Shown here one piece after another: positions 8,664 to 18,862 of a stretch of 64,000 nt of DNA. The notes beneath the pieces are model-generated. The model did no database searches. It saw only the letters and a program-made list of their open reading frames with translations, and was not told the origin of the DNA. The stretch's first letter is position 1; each line of letters begins with the position of its first letter. Position numbers and translations under genes: made by a program. Origin of the DNA: Micromonospora sp. RHAY321 (GTDB lineage: Bacteria > Actinomycetota > Actinomycetes > Mycobacteriales > Micromonosporaceae); assembly GCF_023896955.1 (NCBI RefSeq), contig NZ_JAMHIW010000001.1, positions 620,001-684,000 on the forward strand. The letters are read 5' to 3'.

Positions 8664-10679
8664 CTACCGCGGAGCGCCCGGCTTGAGCGGCACCAGCGTC
8701 AGACCCTCCCGGAGGGAGGGGTCGGCCTTGAGCGCTCCATCGATGGCCTTCTGGGCGTCCGGGTGGGCCACGATGAGCCGCAGCGGGCGGGGAACGCGAC
8801 GCAGGATCTCCGCGGTCCGGGCGGGCTCGTCGTAGATCCGGAAGTAGATGCCGGGCTCGGTCTGGCCGCTGGTGCCCTGCATGGCGGAAAGGAAGATCGA
8901 CTCCCGGTAGCCCTGCAGGCCCTGCTTGTCCACCACCAGGGTGACGGTGCCGGGGATCGCCGGGTAGTTCCGGTAGGCAATGTTGGTGACCGACGCGGAG
9001 CGGGTGATGTCCCGCACCTCGCGATCGGCCCAGTCCTTCGCCCAGGTGCCGTTGCTGCCGGTCCGGTGGAAGAAGCCGCCGGTCCAGCCGATCACGCCGG
9101 TGCCGGCGAGCAGCGCGACCGTCACCAGCGCGGCGGTGGCGACGGACGGCAGGGCGCCGCTGATCGGGCGGCGGCTGGGCTCGGAATCGGTGCTCTCCGC
9201 GGGTACGGGTAGCAGTCGGGCGAGCGCGGCGGCGCCGACGATGAGCACGGCGATGACCAGGTGCGCGGTCTTGCCGAAGTAGTACGCGGGCTGGGTGCCG
9301 TTGACGAGGTTCACGGCCGCCATGCTGGCGGAGAAGAGCACGGCGACGGCCAGCGCGACGAGGTAGCGCCGCCAGGTGGACTCGCCCCGGTTGGTGGCCA
9401 CGGAGATGGCGGCGAGGACGACCGCCCCGAGGCCGAGCATGGCGTTGTAGGTCTCCACCGGGGGCGTACCGCCGGGGGCGGCGAGCGCCTCGCTCTGGCC
9501 GGCGACGAACAGGCCGAGCAGCGCGGTCAGCGGGGCCAGGGCGGCCGTGACCACCGCGATGACGGCGACCGTGCCGAGGCGGGCACGCAGCCGACGCCGG
9601 TCGGCGATCAGCCAGCAGAGCACCATGGCGCCGGTCGGGAAGAGGAAGAGGTAGTAGCAGAAGCCGATGCCGATCAGCAGCGCCCCGACCAGGATGAGTT
9701 GCTCGCGGAGCCGGCTCAGGGGGCGGACGACGAGGGCGACCAGGAACACCGCGAGGCTCAACCCGAACGTCTCGCTGGGGTAGCCGGCGACCAGCAGCCG
9801 CGGCAGTTCGGTGCCGAGGACCAGCGCGGTGACGCCGATGATGAGGACCAGCCGGCGCAGCGGGTGCAGCGGGCCGGCGACGTGCTGGGCGGCCCAGACC
9901 AGCGCGAGCACCAGCACCCCGAAGGTGGCGAGACACCAGAGCACGTAGTGGTCCATGAGCGCCGGCCCGGCGGGCGCGGGGCCGGAGCTGCGCAGGAAGC
10001 CGTCGAGCAGCGCGGAGGTGAGGTGCCAGCCCTGCGGGTAGTGGACCAGGCCGGAGAAGATCTGCTCGCGGGCCGTGTCGGGGTCGACGAAGAGGTAGCC
10101 GCCGAGACGGCCGATCACGTCGAAGAGGGCCGGGTGGCGGCCGTTGTCCTCGCCGACCATGGCGAGGTTGAGCCGCTGACCGAAGCTGGTGGCGCGCAGG
10201 TAGGGGGTGGCGAGGTAGCCGGCGGCGACGGCGGCGGCGGCCACCGAGACCAGGTCGGACCAGCCGGGGCGGGGCAGCCGGGGGGCGCGCCGGGAGAGCA
10301 CGGCGGCCAGGGTGAGGACGGTGAGCGCCAGCCCGGAGACCGGCACCGGGTGCAGGCCCCAGGGCCAGACGCTGAAGAGCAGGCCGGCGGCACAGGTGAG
10401 ACCGGCCAGCAGGGCGAGGGCGAGCACCATCCGGTCGAGGAGGGTACGCCCGGAGCGCAGCAGGCTGGCCGTGCCGAACAGCACCAGTGGGGGCAGCAGC
10501 CAGGCGGCGTGGACGGCGTTCGCGGCGACCGGCACAAGCCAGCAGGCGACCAGCACGGCCAGGAGCAGGCCGATCCCGGGGCGCCGGGCGGCCGGCGTGG
10601 TGGGTGGGCTTGCTACCGGTTCCCGGTTGTCCGTGCCACCCGGCACTGCTGGCATTTCCTTGGTGGCGTCGGCGCGCAC
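8664..10679 (-). CDS. Large polytopic membrane protein of unknown function
   Basis: 671 residues from GTG 10679, which has GAGGA about 5 nt upstream. An ATG at 10655 is an alternative. After a cytoplasmic N-terminus of about 35 residues there are about 12 hydrophobic segments spread to about residue 560, then a soluble C-terminal domain of about 100 residues. The layout resembles GT-C-type glycosyltransferases or related cell-wall arabinan/mannan enzymes, and a FVDPDTA segment follows a long early loop. No decisive motif was found, so that remains a guess. It lies between dop and arc on the same strand, with a strong terminator separating it from arc. Confidence 0.7.
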   Translation of the reverse strand: MRADATKEMPAVPGGTDNREPVASPPTTPAARRPGIGLLLAVLVACWLVPVAANAVHAAWLLPPLVLFGTASLLRSGRTLLDRMVLALALLAGLTCAAGLLFSVWPWGLHPVPVSGLALTVLTLAAVLSRRAPRLPRPGWSDLVSVAAAAVAAGYLATPYLRATSFGQRLNLAMVGEDNGRHPALFDVIGRLGGYLFVDPDTAREQIFSGLVHYPQGWHLTSALLDGFLRSSGPAPAGPALMDHYVLWCLATFGVLVLALVWAAQHVAGPLHPLRRLVLIIGVTALVLGTELPRLLVAGYPSETFGLSLAVFLVALVVRPLSRLREQLILVGALLIGIGFCYYLFLFPTGAMVLCWLIADRRRLRARLGTVAVIAVVTAALAPLTALLGLFVAGQSEALAAPGGTPPVETYNAMLGLGAVVLAAISVATNRGESTWRRYLVALAVAVLFSASMAAVNLVNGTQPAYYFGKTAHLVIAVLIVGAAALARLLPVPAESTDSEPSRRPISGALPSVATAALVTVALLAGTGVIGWTGGFFHRTGSNGTWAKDWADREVRDITRSASVTNIAYRNYPAIPGTVTLVVDKQGLQGYRESIFLSAMQGTSGQTEPGIYFRIYDEPARTAEILRRVPRPLRLIVAHPDAQKAIDGALKADPSLREGLTLVPLKPGAPR

Positions 10680-10785
10680 GGAGTCCTCGTTCGGTCGGTC
10701 GGTGGAGTCGCCGCAGTCTAGCCGGATCGGGCCGGAGCGTTGGCCCACCGGTGGCGCGCCGGAGTGTGGGGCCACCCGACGCAGC

Positions 10786-10821
10786 CAGCGGCGGCACCGG
10801 ACAGAGCCGGTGCCGCCGCTG
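10786..10821 (-). terminator. Terminator hairpin after arc
   Basis: CAGCGGCGGCACCGG (10786-10800) and CCGGTGCCGCCGCTG (10807-10821) form a perfect 15-bp stem with a 6-nt loop, 9 nt after the arc stop. Confidence 0.8.
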
Positions 10822-10830
10822 GGTGGTCGA

Positions 10831-12612
10831 TCAGAGGTACTGGCCGGTGTTGCTGGCGGTCTCGATGGACCGGCCGGCCTCGGCCCCCTTGCCTCCGGAG
10901 ACGAGCGTGCGGATGTAGACGATCCGCTCGCCCTTCTTGCCGGAGATGCGGGCCCAGTCGTCGGGGTTGGTGGTGTTGGGCAGGTCCTCGTTCTCCCGGA
11001 ACTCGTCGACGCAGGCGTCGAGCAGGTGCTGCAGGCGCAGACCCTTGCGCCCAGAGGTGAGGAACTCCTTGATGGCCATCTTCTTGCTGCGGTCGACGAT
11101 GTTCTGGATCATCGCGCCGGAGTTGAAGTCCTTGAAGTAGAGGACTTCCTTGTCGCCGTTGGCGTAGGTCACCTCGAGGAAGCGGTTCTCCTCGGTCTCC
11201 GAGTACATCCGCAGCACGACGGCGTCGATCATCGCCGCGACGGTGGCCTGGGGGTCGGCTCCGTGCTCGGCGAGGTCGTCCGGGTGCAGCGGCAGCCCGG
11301 AGAGGATGTACTTGGAGAAGATGTCCTTGGCCGCTTCGGCGTCGGGCCGCTCGATCTTGATCTTCACGTCGAGCCGACCGGGACGCAGGATCGCCGGGTC
11401 GATCATGTCTTCCCGGTTGGAGGCGCCGATGACGATGACGTTCTCCAGCCCCTCCACGCCGTCGATCTCGCTGAGCAGCTGGGGGACGATCGTGTTCTCC
11501 ACGTCCGAGGAGACACCGGAGCCGCGGGTCCGGAAGATCGAGTCCATCTCGTCGAAGAACACGATCACCGGGGTGCCCTCGCCGGCCTTCTCCCGGGCTC
11601 GCTGGAAGATCAGCCGGATGTGCCGCTCGGTCTCACCGACGTACTTGTTGAGCAGCTCCGGGCCCTTGATGTTGAGGAAGAAGCTGGTGTGCTTCTCCTT
11701 ACCCTGGCGCTCGGCGATCTTCTTGGCCAGCGAGTTGGCCACCGCCTTGGCGATCAGCGTCTTGCCGCAGCCGGGCGGGCCGTACAGCAGGATGCCCTTC
11801 GGCGGGCGGAGCTGGTGCTCACGGAACAGGTCCGCGTGCAGGAACGGCAGCTCCACCGCGTCGCGGATCTGCTCGATCTGCGACTGGAGGCCACCGATGT
11901 CGGAGTAGTCGACGTCGGGCACCTCCTCCAGGACCAGCTCCTCGACCTCGCTCTTCGGGATCCGCTCGTACGCGTACGCCGAGCGGGGCTCGATCATGAG
12001 CGAGTCGCCGGCCCTGATCGCCGAGCCGATGAGCGTCTCGGCGAGGTGCACGATGCGCTCCTCGTCGGAGTGGGAGACCACCAGCGCCCGGTCACCCGGC
12101 CCGCCGTTCGGTCCCTCCAGGATCTCCTTGAGCATCACGACCTCGCCGACCCGCTCATAGCCGAACGCGTCGACGATGTTGAGCGCGTCGTTGAGCAGGA
12201 CCTCCTGGCCGCGGCGCAGCTCGGCCACGTCCAGCGAGGGCGAGACCGCGACCCGCAACTTGCGGCCGCCGGTGAAGACGTCCACCGTGCCGTCGTCGTG
12301 CTTGGCCAGGAAGACGCCGTAACCACTCGGCGGTTGTGCGAGGCGGTCGATCTCCTCCTTGAGAGTGACGATCTGCGTGCGAGCCTCCTTGAGGGTGCTC
12401 ACCAGCCGGTCGTTGTTCTCGGTCAGCCGCGCCAACTGTGCCTGGGTGGCCGCCAGCCGCTCTTCGAGCTGCCGGACGTGTCGGGGGCTTTCGGTCAACT
12501 TGCGCCGCACCAGGGCGAGTTCCTCTTGCAGGAACGCGACCTGCGTGGAGAGATCGTGGGCTTCCTTCTCCCACCGTGCGGCGCGCGAGTCCGCGTCGTC
12601 GCTGCGTGCCAC
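10831..12612 (-). CDS. arc: Proteasomal AAA+ ATPase ARC (Mpa)
   Basis: 593 residues. Hexameric unfoldase that recognises Pup and threads substrates into the proteasome. An N-terminal coiled coil (about 1-85) that binds Pup is followed by two OB-like domains (about 90-235). The AAA+ domain has Walker A GPPGCGKT near 278-285, Walker [11 protein letters not shown] near 346-355, and an arginine-finger region ILRPGRLD. The C-terminus is QYL, with the penultimate Tyr that opens the alpha-ring gate. The GTG start at 12612 has GGAGGT 6 nt upstream and fits the family length. It diverges from a ferredoxin gene. Confidence 0.95.
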   Translation of the reverse strand: MARSDDADSRAARWEKEAHDLSTQVAFLQEELALVRRKLTESPRHVRQLEERLAATQAQLARLTENNDRLVSTLKEARTQIVTLKEEIDRLAQPPSGYGVFLAKHDDGTVDVFTGGRKLRVAVSPSLDVAELRRGQEVLLNDALNIVDAFGYERVGEVVMLKEILEGPNGGPGDRALVVSHSDEERIVHLAETLIGSAIRAGDSLMIEPRSAYAYERIPKSEVEELVLEEVPDVDYSDIGGLQSQIEQIRDAVELPFLHADLFREHQLRPPKGILLYGPPGCGKTLIAKAVANSLAKKIAERQGKEKHTSFFLNIKGPELLNKYVGETERHIRLIFQRAREKAGEGTPVIVFFDEMDSIFRTRGSGVSSDVENTIVPQLLSEIDGVEGLENVIVIGASNREDMIDPAILRPGRLDVKIKIERPDAEAAKDIFSKYILSGLPLHPDDLAEHGADPQATVAAMIDAVVLRMYSETEENRFLEVTYANGDKEVLYFKDFNSGAMIQNIVDRSKKMAIKEFLTSGRKGLRLQHLLDACVDEFRENEDLPNTTNPDDWARISGKKGERIVYIRTLVSGGKGAEAGRSIETASNTGQYL

Positions 12613-12775
12613 GTCCCACCTCCCCGGGGGGCTTGAACGTTCTGCCCTAACACTAGCCGCTATGAGGCCGATTCGGTCCCACGCAACACCCTCGTCACCG
12701 AACCTTGATCGCCAAGGGTGGCCTGGCGGGCCGGTACCGGCGTTCGGGTACCGTCGAAGCGTAGGACGCGAGAAC

Positions 12776-13081
12776 ATGGGGGGTGCACCGGTGGCCGAGG
12801 TCGCGACCGACCAGCTGCAGGTCTGGGTGGACCAGGATCTCTGCACGGGCGATGGGCTCTGCGTGCAGTACGCGCCGGAGGTGTTCGAGTTCGACATCGA
12901 CGGCCTGGCGTACGTCAAGGGCGCCGACGGTGAGCTGCGGATGGCGCCGGGCAGCCGGGTCGACGTGCCCGAGCACCTGCGCCTCGAGGTGATCGACTCC
13001 GCGAAGGAGTGCCCGGGCGACTGCATCCACGTGGTGCGCGGCGACGGCGTCGAGGTCGCCGGCCCGGACGCCGAGGACTGA
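12776..13081 (+). CDS. Small ferredoxin, probably [3Fe-4S] or [4Fe-4S] single-cluster type
   Basis: 101 residues. [20 protein letters not shown] (about 22-41) and [10 protein letters not shown] near 82-91 give a C-x5-C...CP arrangement typical of the single-cluster ferredoxins of actinomycetes. These usually donate electrons to P450s or other oxygenases, but no partner gene is nearby. ATG 12776 has AGGA 9 nt upstream. GTG 12791 with GGGGGT is an equally reasonable start, giving 96 residues. A TAGGAC box 8 nt before the ATG could be a -10. It is transcribed away from arc, and this head-to-head arrangement is the only clue to its role. Confidence 0.85.
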   Translation: MGGAPVAEVATDQLQVWVDQDLCTGDGLCVQYAPEVFEFDIDGLAYVKGADGELRMAPGSRVDVPEHLRLEVIDSAKECPGDCIHVVRGDGVEVAGPDAED

Positions 13082-13086
13082 GCAAC

Positions 13087-13122
13087 CCCGTCGGGCCGCC
13101 CCACCCGGGCCGGCCCGACGGG
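13087..13122. terminator. Bidirectional terminator between ferredoxin gene and the 190-aa gene
   Basis: CCCGTCGGGCC (13087-13097) pairs with GGCCCGACGGG (13112-13122), an 11-bp perfect stem placed between two convergent stop codons. Confidence 0.75.
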
Positions 13123-13129
13123 TCACGCC

Positions 13130-13698
13130 TCAGAGCATCGGGCGGCCGACCACCGAGGCGACCAGCCGGGCGAACTCCTCCAACCGGGCGATCTGCCCGG
13201 CGCCCCCGTCGTCGAGGGTCTTGCCGAACCGCAGCGCGTCGTGTCGCGGCGCGCCGACCATCTCCTCGCTCGGCGGCGCCTCGTCCAGCGAGGTGAGCAG
13301 CAGGTACACGTCGATGCTGTCGACCCGGATCTCGCCGCTCTCGGTGCGGTTGAGCCGACGCCGGCAGCCGACCTCGGTGACGGTGGAGACCGGCACCACC
13401 CGCAGGGACGAGGTCATCGACCCCGGTGGCCCCTCCCCCGGCGGCACGTCCTCGCCGTGCCAGAGGATCAGCCGGCTGCCGTCGCAGACCACGACCTCCT
13501 GCCACACGCCGTTGACCTCGTTGACGAAGCGTTCCAGCGTGAAGCCGAGCACCGACGCGCCGCGCAGCACCCCACCGAGCGCCTCCAGGGCGACATCCGG
13601 GTCGCGCAGGTAGGCGCGCGCCGCCGACTCCAGGTCCTGGTACGGCGACCAGTCCGGAAACACCGCGGGCAGGTCACCGCCGCCGTAGCCCGGTCGGC

Positions 13699-13702
<4 letters not shown>
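13130..13702 (-). CDS. Conserved protein of unknown function near trmI
   Basis: 190 residues from ATG 13702, with GGAGG 7 nt upstream. The sequence is soluble, without signal peptide or membrane segment. It alternates acidic and hydrophobic residues, and the middle looks like beta strands (LRVVPVSTVTEVGCRRRLNR, IRVDSIDVYLLLTSLDE). I do not recognise a family. Its place behind trmI, through an 18-codon ORF whose stop overlaps its ATG, suggests cotranscription with trmI. An alternative longer reading upstream is a frame shadow. Confidence 0.7.
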
Positions 13703-15962
<2,260 letters not shown>

Positions 15963-15970
15963 TTGCGGAC

Positions 15971-16885
15971 ATGACGGCGGAACCGGTCACCACCTCCCAG
16001 TCCCCCTCCCCGGCGCAGGTGCCGCCCACGGTGCGGGCCTCGCTGTCGCCGTCACGGGCGGCCGACTTCAAGACCTGCCCCCTGCTCTACCGGTTCCGCA
16101 GCATCGACCGGCTGCCCGAGCGGACCACCGTCGAGCAGGCCCGGGGCACCCTGGTGCACGCCGTGCTGGAGCGCCTGTTCGACCTGCCGGCGCCGGGCCG
16201 CACGCCGGCCGCGGCCGGTGACCTGGTGGCCCCGCAGTGGGACCGGATGGTCACCGAGCAGCCGGAGCTGGCCGGGCTCTTCGAGGGTGCGGAGCCGGCC
16301 GGCCCGGTCGAGTTCCTCCGCTCCGCCGCCGCGCTGCTAGAGGGCTACTTCGCCGTCGAGGACCCGACCCGGCTGGAGCCGGCCGAGCGGGAGAGCCTGA
16401 TCTCGGCGGTGGTCGACGAGGAGCTGCTGATCCGGGGCTACCTCGACCGGCTCGACGTGGCTCCGGACGGCGCGCTGCGGGTGGTCGACTACAAGACCGG
16501 TGGCGCTCCACGGGAGGCGTTCGAGGCGCGGGCGCTGTTCCAGCTGAAGTTCTACGCGCTGGTGCTGTGGCGCACCCGGGGCGTGGTGCCCAGGGTGCTG
16601 CGGCTGCTCTACCTGCGCGACGCCGAGGTGTTGGACTACACCCCAGACGCCGAGGAGCTGGTCCGCTTCGAGCGCACGGTGGTGGCGCTGTGGCGGGCGA
16701 TCGAGCAGGCCACCGCCCGGCAGGATTTCCGGCCCCGGCCGAGCCGGCTCTGCGACTGGTGCAGCCACCAGGCGCTCTGCCCCACCTTCGGTGGCACCCC
16801 GCCGCCGTTCCCGGTCGCGGCGGCGGCCGCCGATCCGCTGCGCGACGCCCGCTCCGGTCCGGTGGCGCCGGGCGCCGACGAGTGA
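15971..16885 (+). CDS. RecB-family PD-(D/E)XK nuclease
   Basis: 304 residues. ASLSPSRAADFKTCPLLYRFR (about 25-45) starts the fold. GTLVHAVLERLF (about 59-70) is the GxxxH motif of RecB/Cas4 nucleases. LRVVDYKTGG near 171-180 is the catalytic D...(E/Q)xK motif. The closing cysteines CDWCSHQALC with the upstream C38 match the Fe-S cluster ligands of this family. The orthologue near trmI in mycobacteria is also RecB-like. It probably acts in DNA processing, with no helicase partner nearby. ATG 15971 follows a TAACCT box at 8 nt. A strong hairpin follows. Confidence 0.85.
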   Translation: MTAEPVTTSQSPSPAQVPPTVRASLSPSRAADFKTCPLLYRFRSIDRLPERTTVEQARGTLVHAVLERLFDLPAPGRTPAAAGDLVAPQWDRMVTEQPELAGLFEGAEPAGPVEFLRSAAALLEGYFAVEDPTRLEPAERESLISAVVDEELLIRGYLDRLDVAPDGALRVVDYKTGGAPREAFEARALFQLKFYALVLWRTRGVVPRVLRLLYLRDAEVLDYTPDAEELVRFERTVVALWRAIEQATARQDFRPRPSRLCDWCSHQALCPTFGGTPPPFPVAAAAADPLRDARSGPVAPGADE

Positions 16886-16925
16886 CCTGCGGGCGCCGCC
16901 GCTGACCGTCGTCCCCGGGCAGAAA

Positions 16926-16955
16926 CCCGACCGTGCCGGTCCGGCAACGGTCGGG
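16926..16955 (+). terminator. Terminator hairpin after the RecB-like gene
   Basis: CCCGACCGTGCCGG (16926-16939) pairs with CCGGCAACGGTCGGG (16941-16955), with one bulged base. It lies 41 nt past the stop. Confidence 0.6.
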
Positions 16956-17058
16956 ACGCGGCGACGGGCCGGCCTCTACGGTGGTCCGCGACGCACGGGC
17001 CGGTGTGCGCGAGGATGGCCGGTGCGGCAGCGGCGTCGGCGCGGGACAGGGAGACGAG

Positions 17059-17745
17059 ATGAGCGATCGGGTGGCCTCGGCGCGGCCGGTGCGGATCCTG
17101 CTCGCCGACGACCAGCCGCTGCTGCGTACGGGCTTCCGGATGGTGCTGGGCGCCGAGCAGGACCTGGACGTGGTGGCGGAGGCCGGCGACGGCCTGGAGG
17201 CGGTGGACCTGTCCCGCCGGCTGCTGCCCGACGTGGTGCTGATGGACATCCGCATGCCCCGGATGGACGGGGTGGCGGCCACCCGGGCGATCGTCGACGC
17301 CCGGCTGCCGGTGCGGGTGCTGGTGCTGACCACCTTCGACCTGGACGAGTACGTGGTGGGCGCGCTGCGCGCCGGCGCCAGCGGGTTCCTGGCCAAGGAC
17401 GTCCCGGCCGAGGAGTTGATCGCGGCGATCCGCACCGTGGCCGGCGGAGACGCGGTGGTGGCCCCCCGGATCCTGCGGCGGTTGCTGGACCGATTCGCCG
17501 ACCTGTTGCCCGACCCGGCGGCGACACCGTCGGCGGCGCTCAGCGCGCTCACCGACCGGGAACGCGAGGTGCTGGTGCAGGTGGCCCGGGGGTTGTCCAA
17601 CGCCGAGATCGCGGTGGCGCTGTCGGTCAGCGAAACCACCATCAAGACACATGTCGGGCACGTGCTGACCAAGCTGCGGCTGCGCGACCGGGTGCAGGCG
17701 GTGGTGCTGGCGTACGAGTCGGGGCTGGTCCGTCCCCGGGCGTAA
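17059..17745 (+). CDS. NarL/LuxR-family response regulator
   Basis: 228 residues from ATG 17059, preceded by AGGGAGACG. The receiver domain (about 10-125) has the acidic pair D17-D18, phosphoacceptor D63 in LMDIRMPRMDG, and the conserved Lys in FLAKD. The LuxR-type HTH (about 160-225) has LTDREREVL and SNAEIAVALSVSETTIKTHV. It would bind DNA as a phosphorylated dimer. No histidine kinase is adjacent, so its partner is elsewhere or the regulator is an orphan. The ABC transporter downstream is a possible target by position. Confidence 0.9.
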   Translation: MSDRVASARPVRILLADDQPLLRTGFRMVLGAEQDLDVVAEAGDGLEAVDLSRRLLPDVVLMDIRMPRMDGVAATRAIVDARLPVRVLVLTTFDLDEYVVGALRAGASGFLAKDVPAEELIAAIRTVAGGDAVVAPRILRRLLDRFADLLPDPAATPSAALSALTDREREVLVQVARGLSNAEIAVALSVSETTIKTHVGHVLTKLRLRDRVQAVVLAYESGLVRPRA

Positions 17746-17898
17746 CCCTGACCCGCCCGGCTACCTCACCCGGCGTACCCGAAGATCCCTCCGTGGGGTG
17801 ACGGCTGGCTTGCCGTGCTCACCTACCGTGACCGGAGATGGCTTGGCGGGGTTGATCCCCTCGTGGGTTCACCTCCCACCGTGCGGGCGGCGTTTCGC

Positions 17899-17983
17899 CG
17901 GTCGGGAAACGGATCGACCGGCCGTCGGGTCAGGGGCAACCCTGAGCCGGCATGGGGGTGCACCCGCAGCGCGAAATCCGCGC
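17899..17983 (+). ncRNA. Candidate structured 5' leader RNA upstream of the ABC transporter
   Basis: The 349-nt gap 17746-18094 holds a row of hairpins: CGGTCG/CGACCG (17899-17904, 17915-17920); TCAGGG-GCAA-CCCTGA (17930-17945) with a GNRA loop; GGGTGCACCC (17956-17965); and GCGCG-aaatc-CGCGC (17969-17983). The density and order suggest a riboswitch or other cis-acting RNA controlling the transporter. I could not match it securely to a known class; GGGGcAACC followed by GGGGGTG recalls the c-di-AMP (ydaO) type but key segments are missing. Confidence 0.35.
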
Positions 17984-18094
17984 CGGGTCCCCCCGTGGGC
18001 GGACGGTACGGGCGTGAGCAGCGCCGATGATGGAACAGTCGCGCCGGACCAGCGGGGGCGGCGCGTATTGGCAGAGACGGAAGAGGTAGATGAC

Positions 18095-18862
18095 GTGACC
18101 GCGACGGTAGGCCAGCAGGCGCAGGCCGCGGCCCGGGCGAACGACGTGTGGAAGGTGTACGGCAGCGGTGAGGCACAGGTCATCGCGCTACGAGGGGTCA
18201 GCGCGGAGTTCGAACGCGGTCGGTTCACCGCGATCATGGGCCCGTCGGGTTCCGGCAAGTCGACGCTGATGCACTGCCTGGCCGGCCTGGACTCGGTCAC
18301 CCGCGGCACGGTGGCGATCGGCGAGACGACCGTCACGGGGCTGGGTGACTCGGGGCTGACGAAGCTGCGCCGCGACAAGGTCGGTTTCATCTTCCAGCAG
18401 TTCAACCTGCTGCCGACGCTGACGGCCAAGGAGAACATCCTGCTGCCGCTGTCGATCGCCGGGCGCAAGCCCGACCCGGCCTGGTACGACACGGTGATCG
18501 ACACTGTCGGCCTGCGGGACCGGCTGGACCACCGGCCGGCGCAGCTGTCCGGCGGGCAGCAACAGCGGGTGGCGTGCGCGCGGGCGTTGGTGTCCCGCCC
18601 CGAGGTGATCTTCGCCGACGAGCCGACCGGCAACCTGGACTCCCGCTCCGGCGCGGAGGTGCTCAACTTCCTGCGCAACTCCGTCCGAGAGCACGGCCAG
18701 ACCATCGTGATGGTCACCCACGACCCGACGGCCGCCGCGTACGCCGACCGGGTGGTCTTCCTGGCCGACGGCGAGATCGTCTCGGAGCTGATCGAGCCGA
18801 CCGCCGAGACGGTGCTGGACACCATGAAGAAGCTGGACGCTCCGGCCGAGGTGGGCAACTGA
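18095..18862 (+). CDS. ABC transporter ATP-binding protein, MacB/LolD type
   Basis: 255 residues from GTG 18095, with AGAGGT upstream; an in-frame GTG at 18014 is less likely. Walker A GPSGSGKST (49-57), Q-loop FIFQQFNLLPT (98-108), signature LSGGQQQR (151-158), Walker B VIFADEP (171-177) and the switch His in VTHD (207-210) are all present. The family powers FtsX-type permeases that export lipids, peptides or antibiotics, or act mechanically on the envelope. The stop overlaps the permease ATG (TGATG), so the two proteins are made together. It is preceded by a long structured leader. Confidence 0.92.
   Translation: MTATVGQQAQAAARANDVWKVYGSGEAQVIALRGVSAEFERGRFTAIMGPSGSGKSTLMHCLAGLDSVTRGTVAIGETTVTGLGDSGLTKLRRDKVGFIFQQFNLLPTLTAKENILLPLSIAGRKPDPAWYDTVIDTVGLRDRLDHRPAQLSGGQQQRVACARALVSRPEVIFADEPTGNLDSRSGAEVLNFLRNSVREHGQTIVMVTHDPTAAAYADRVVFLADGEIVSELIEPTAETVLDTMKKLDAPAEVGN

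Noticed and set aside
9261..10721. A 486-codon open frame on the plus strand opposite the large membrane protein
   Set aside because: It is Gly/Glu/Gln-rich shadow coding caused by the high-GC third codon positions of the real gene, with no family resemblance.
17880..17990. Assignment of the leader to the c-di-AMP (ydaO) riboswitch
   Set aside because: Only two short segments resemble that class; the other conserved blocks are not found, so I report it only as a structured leader.
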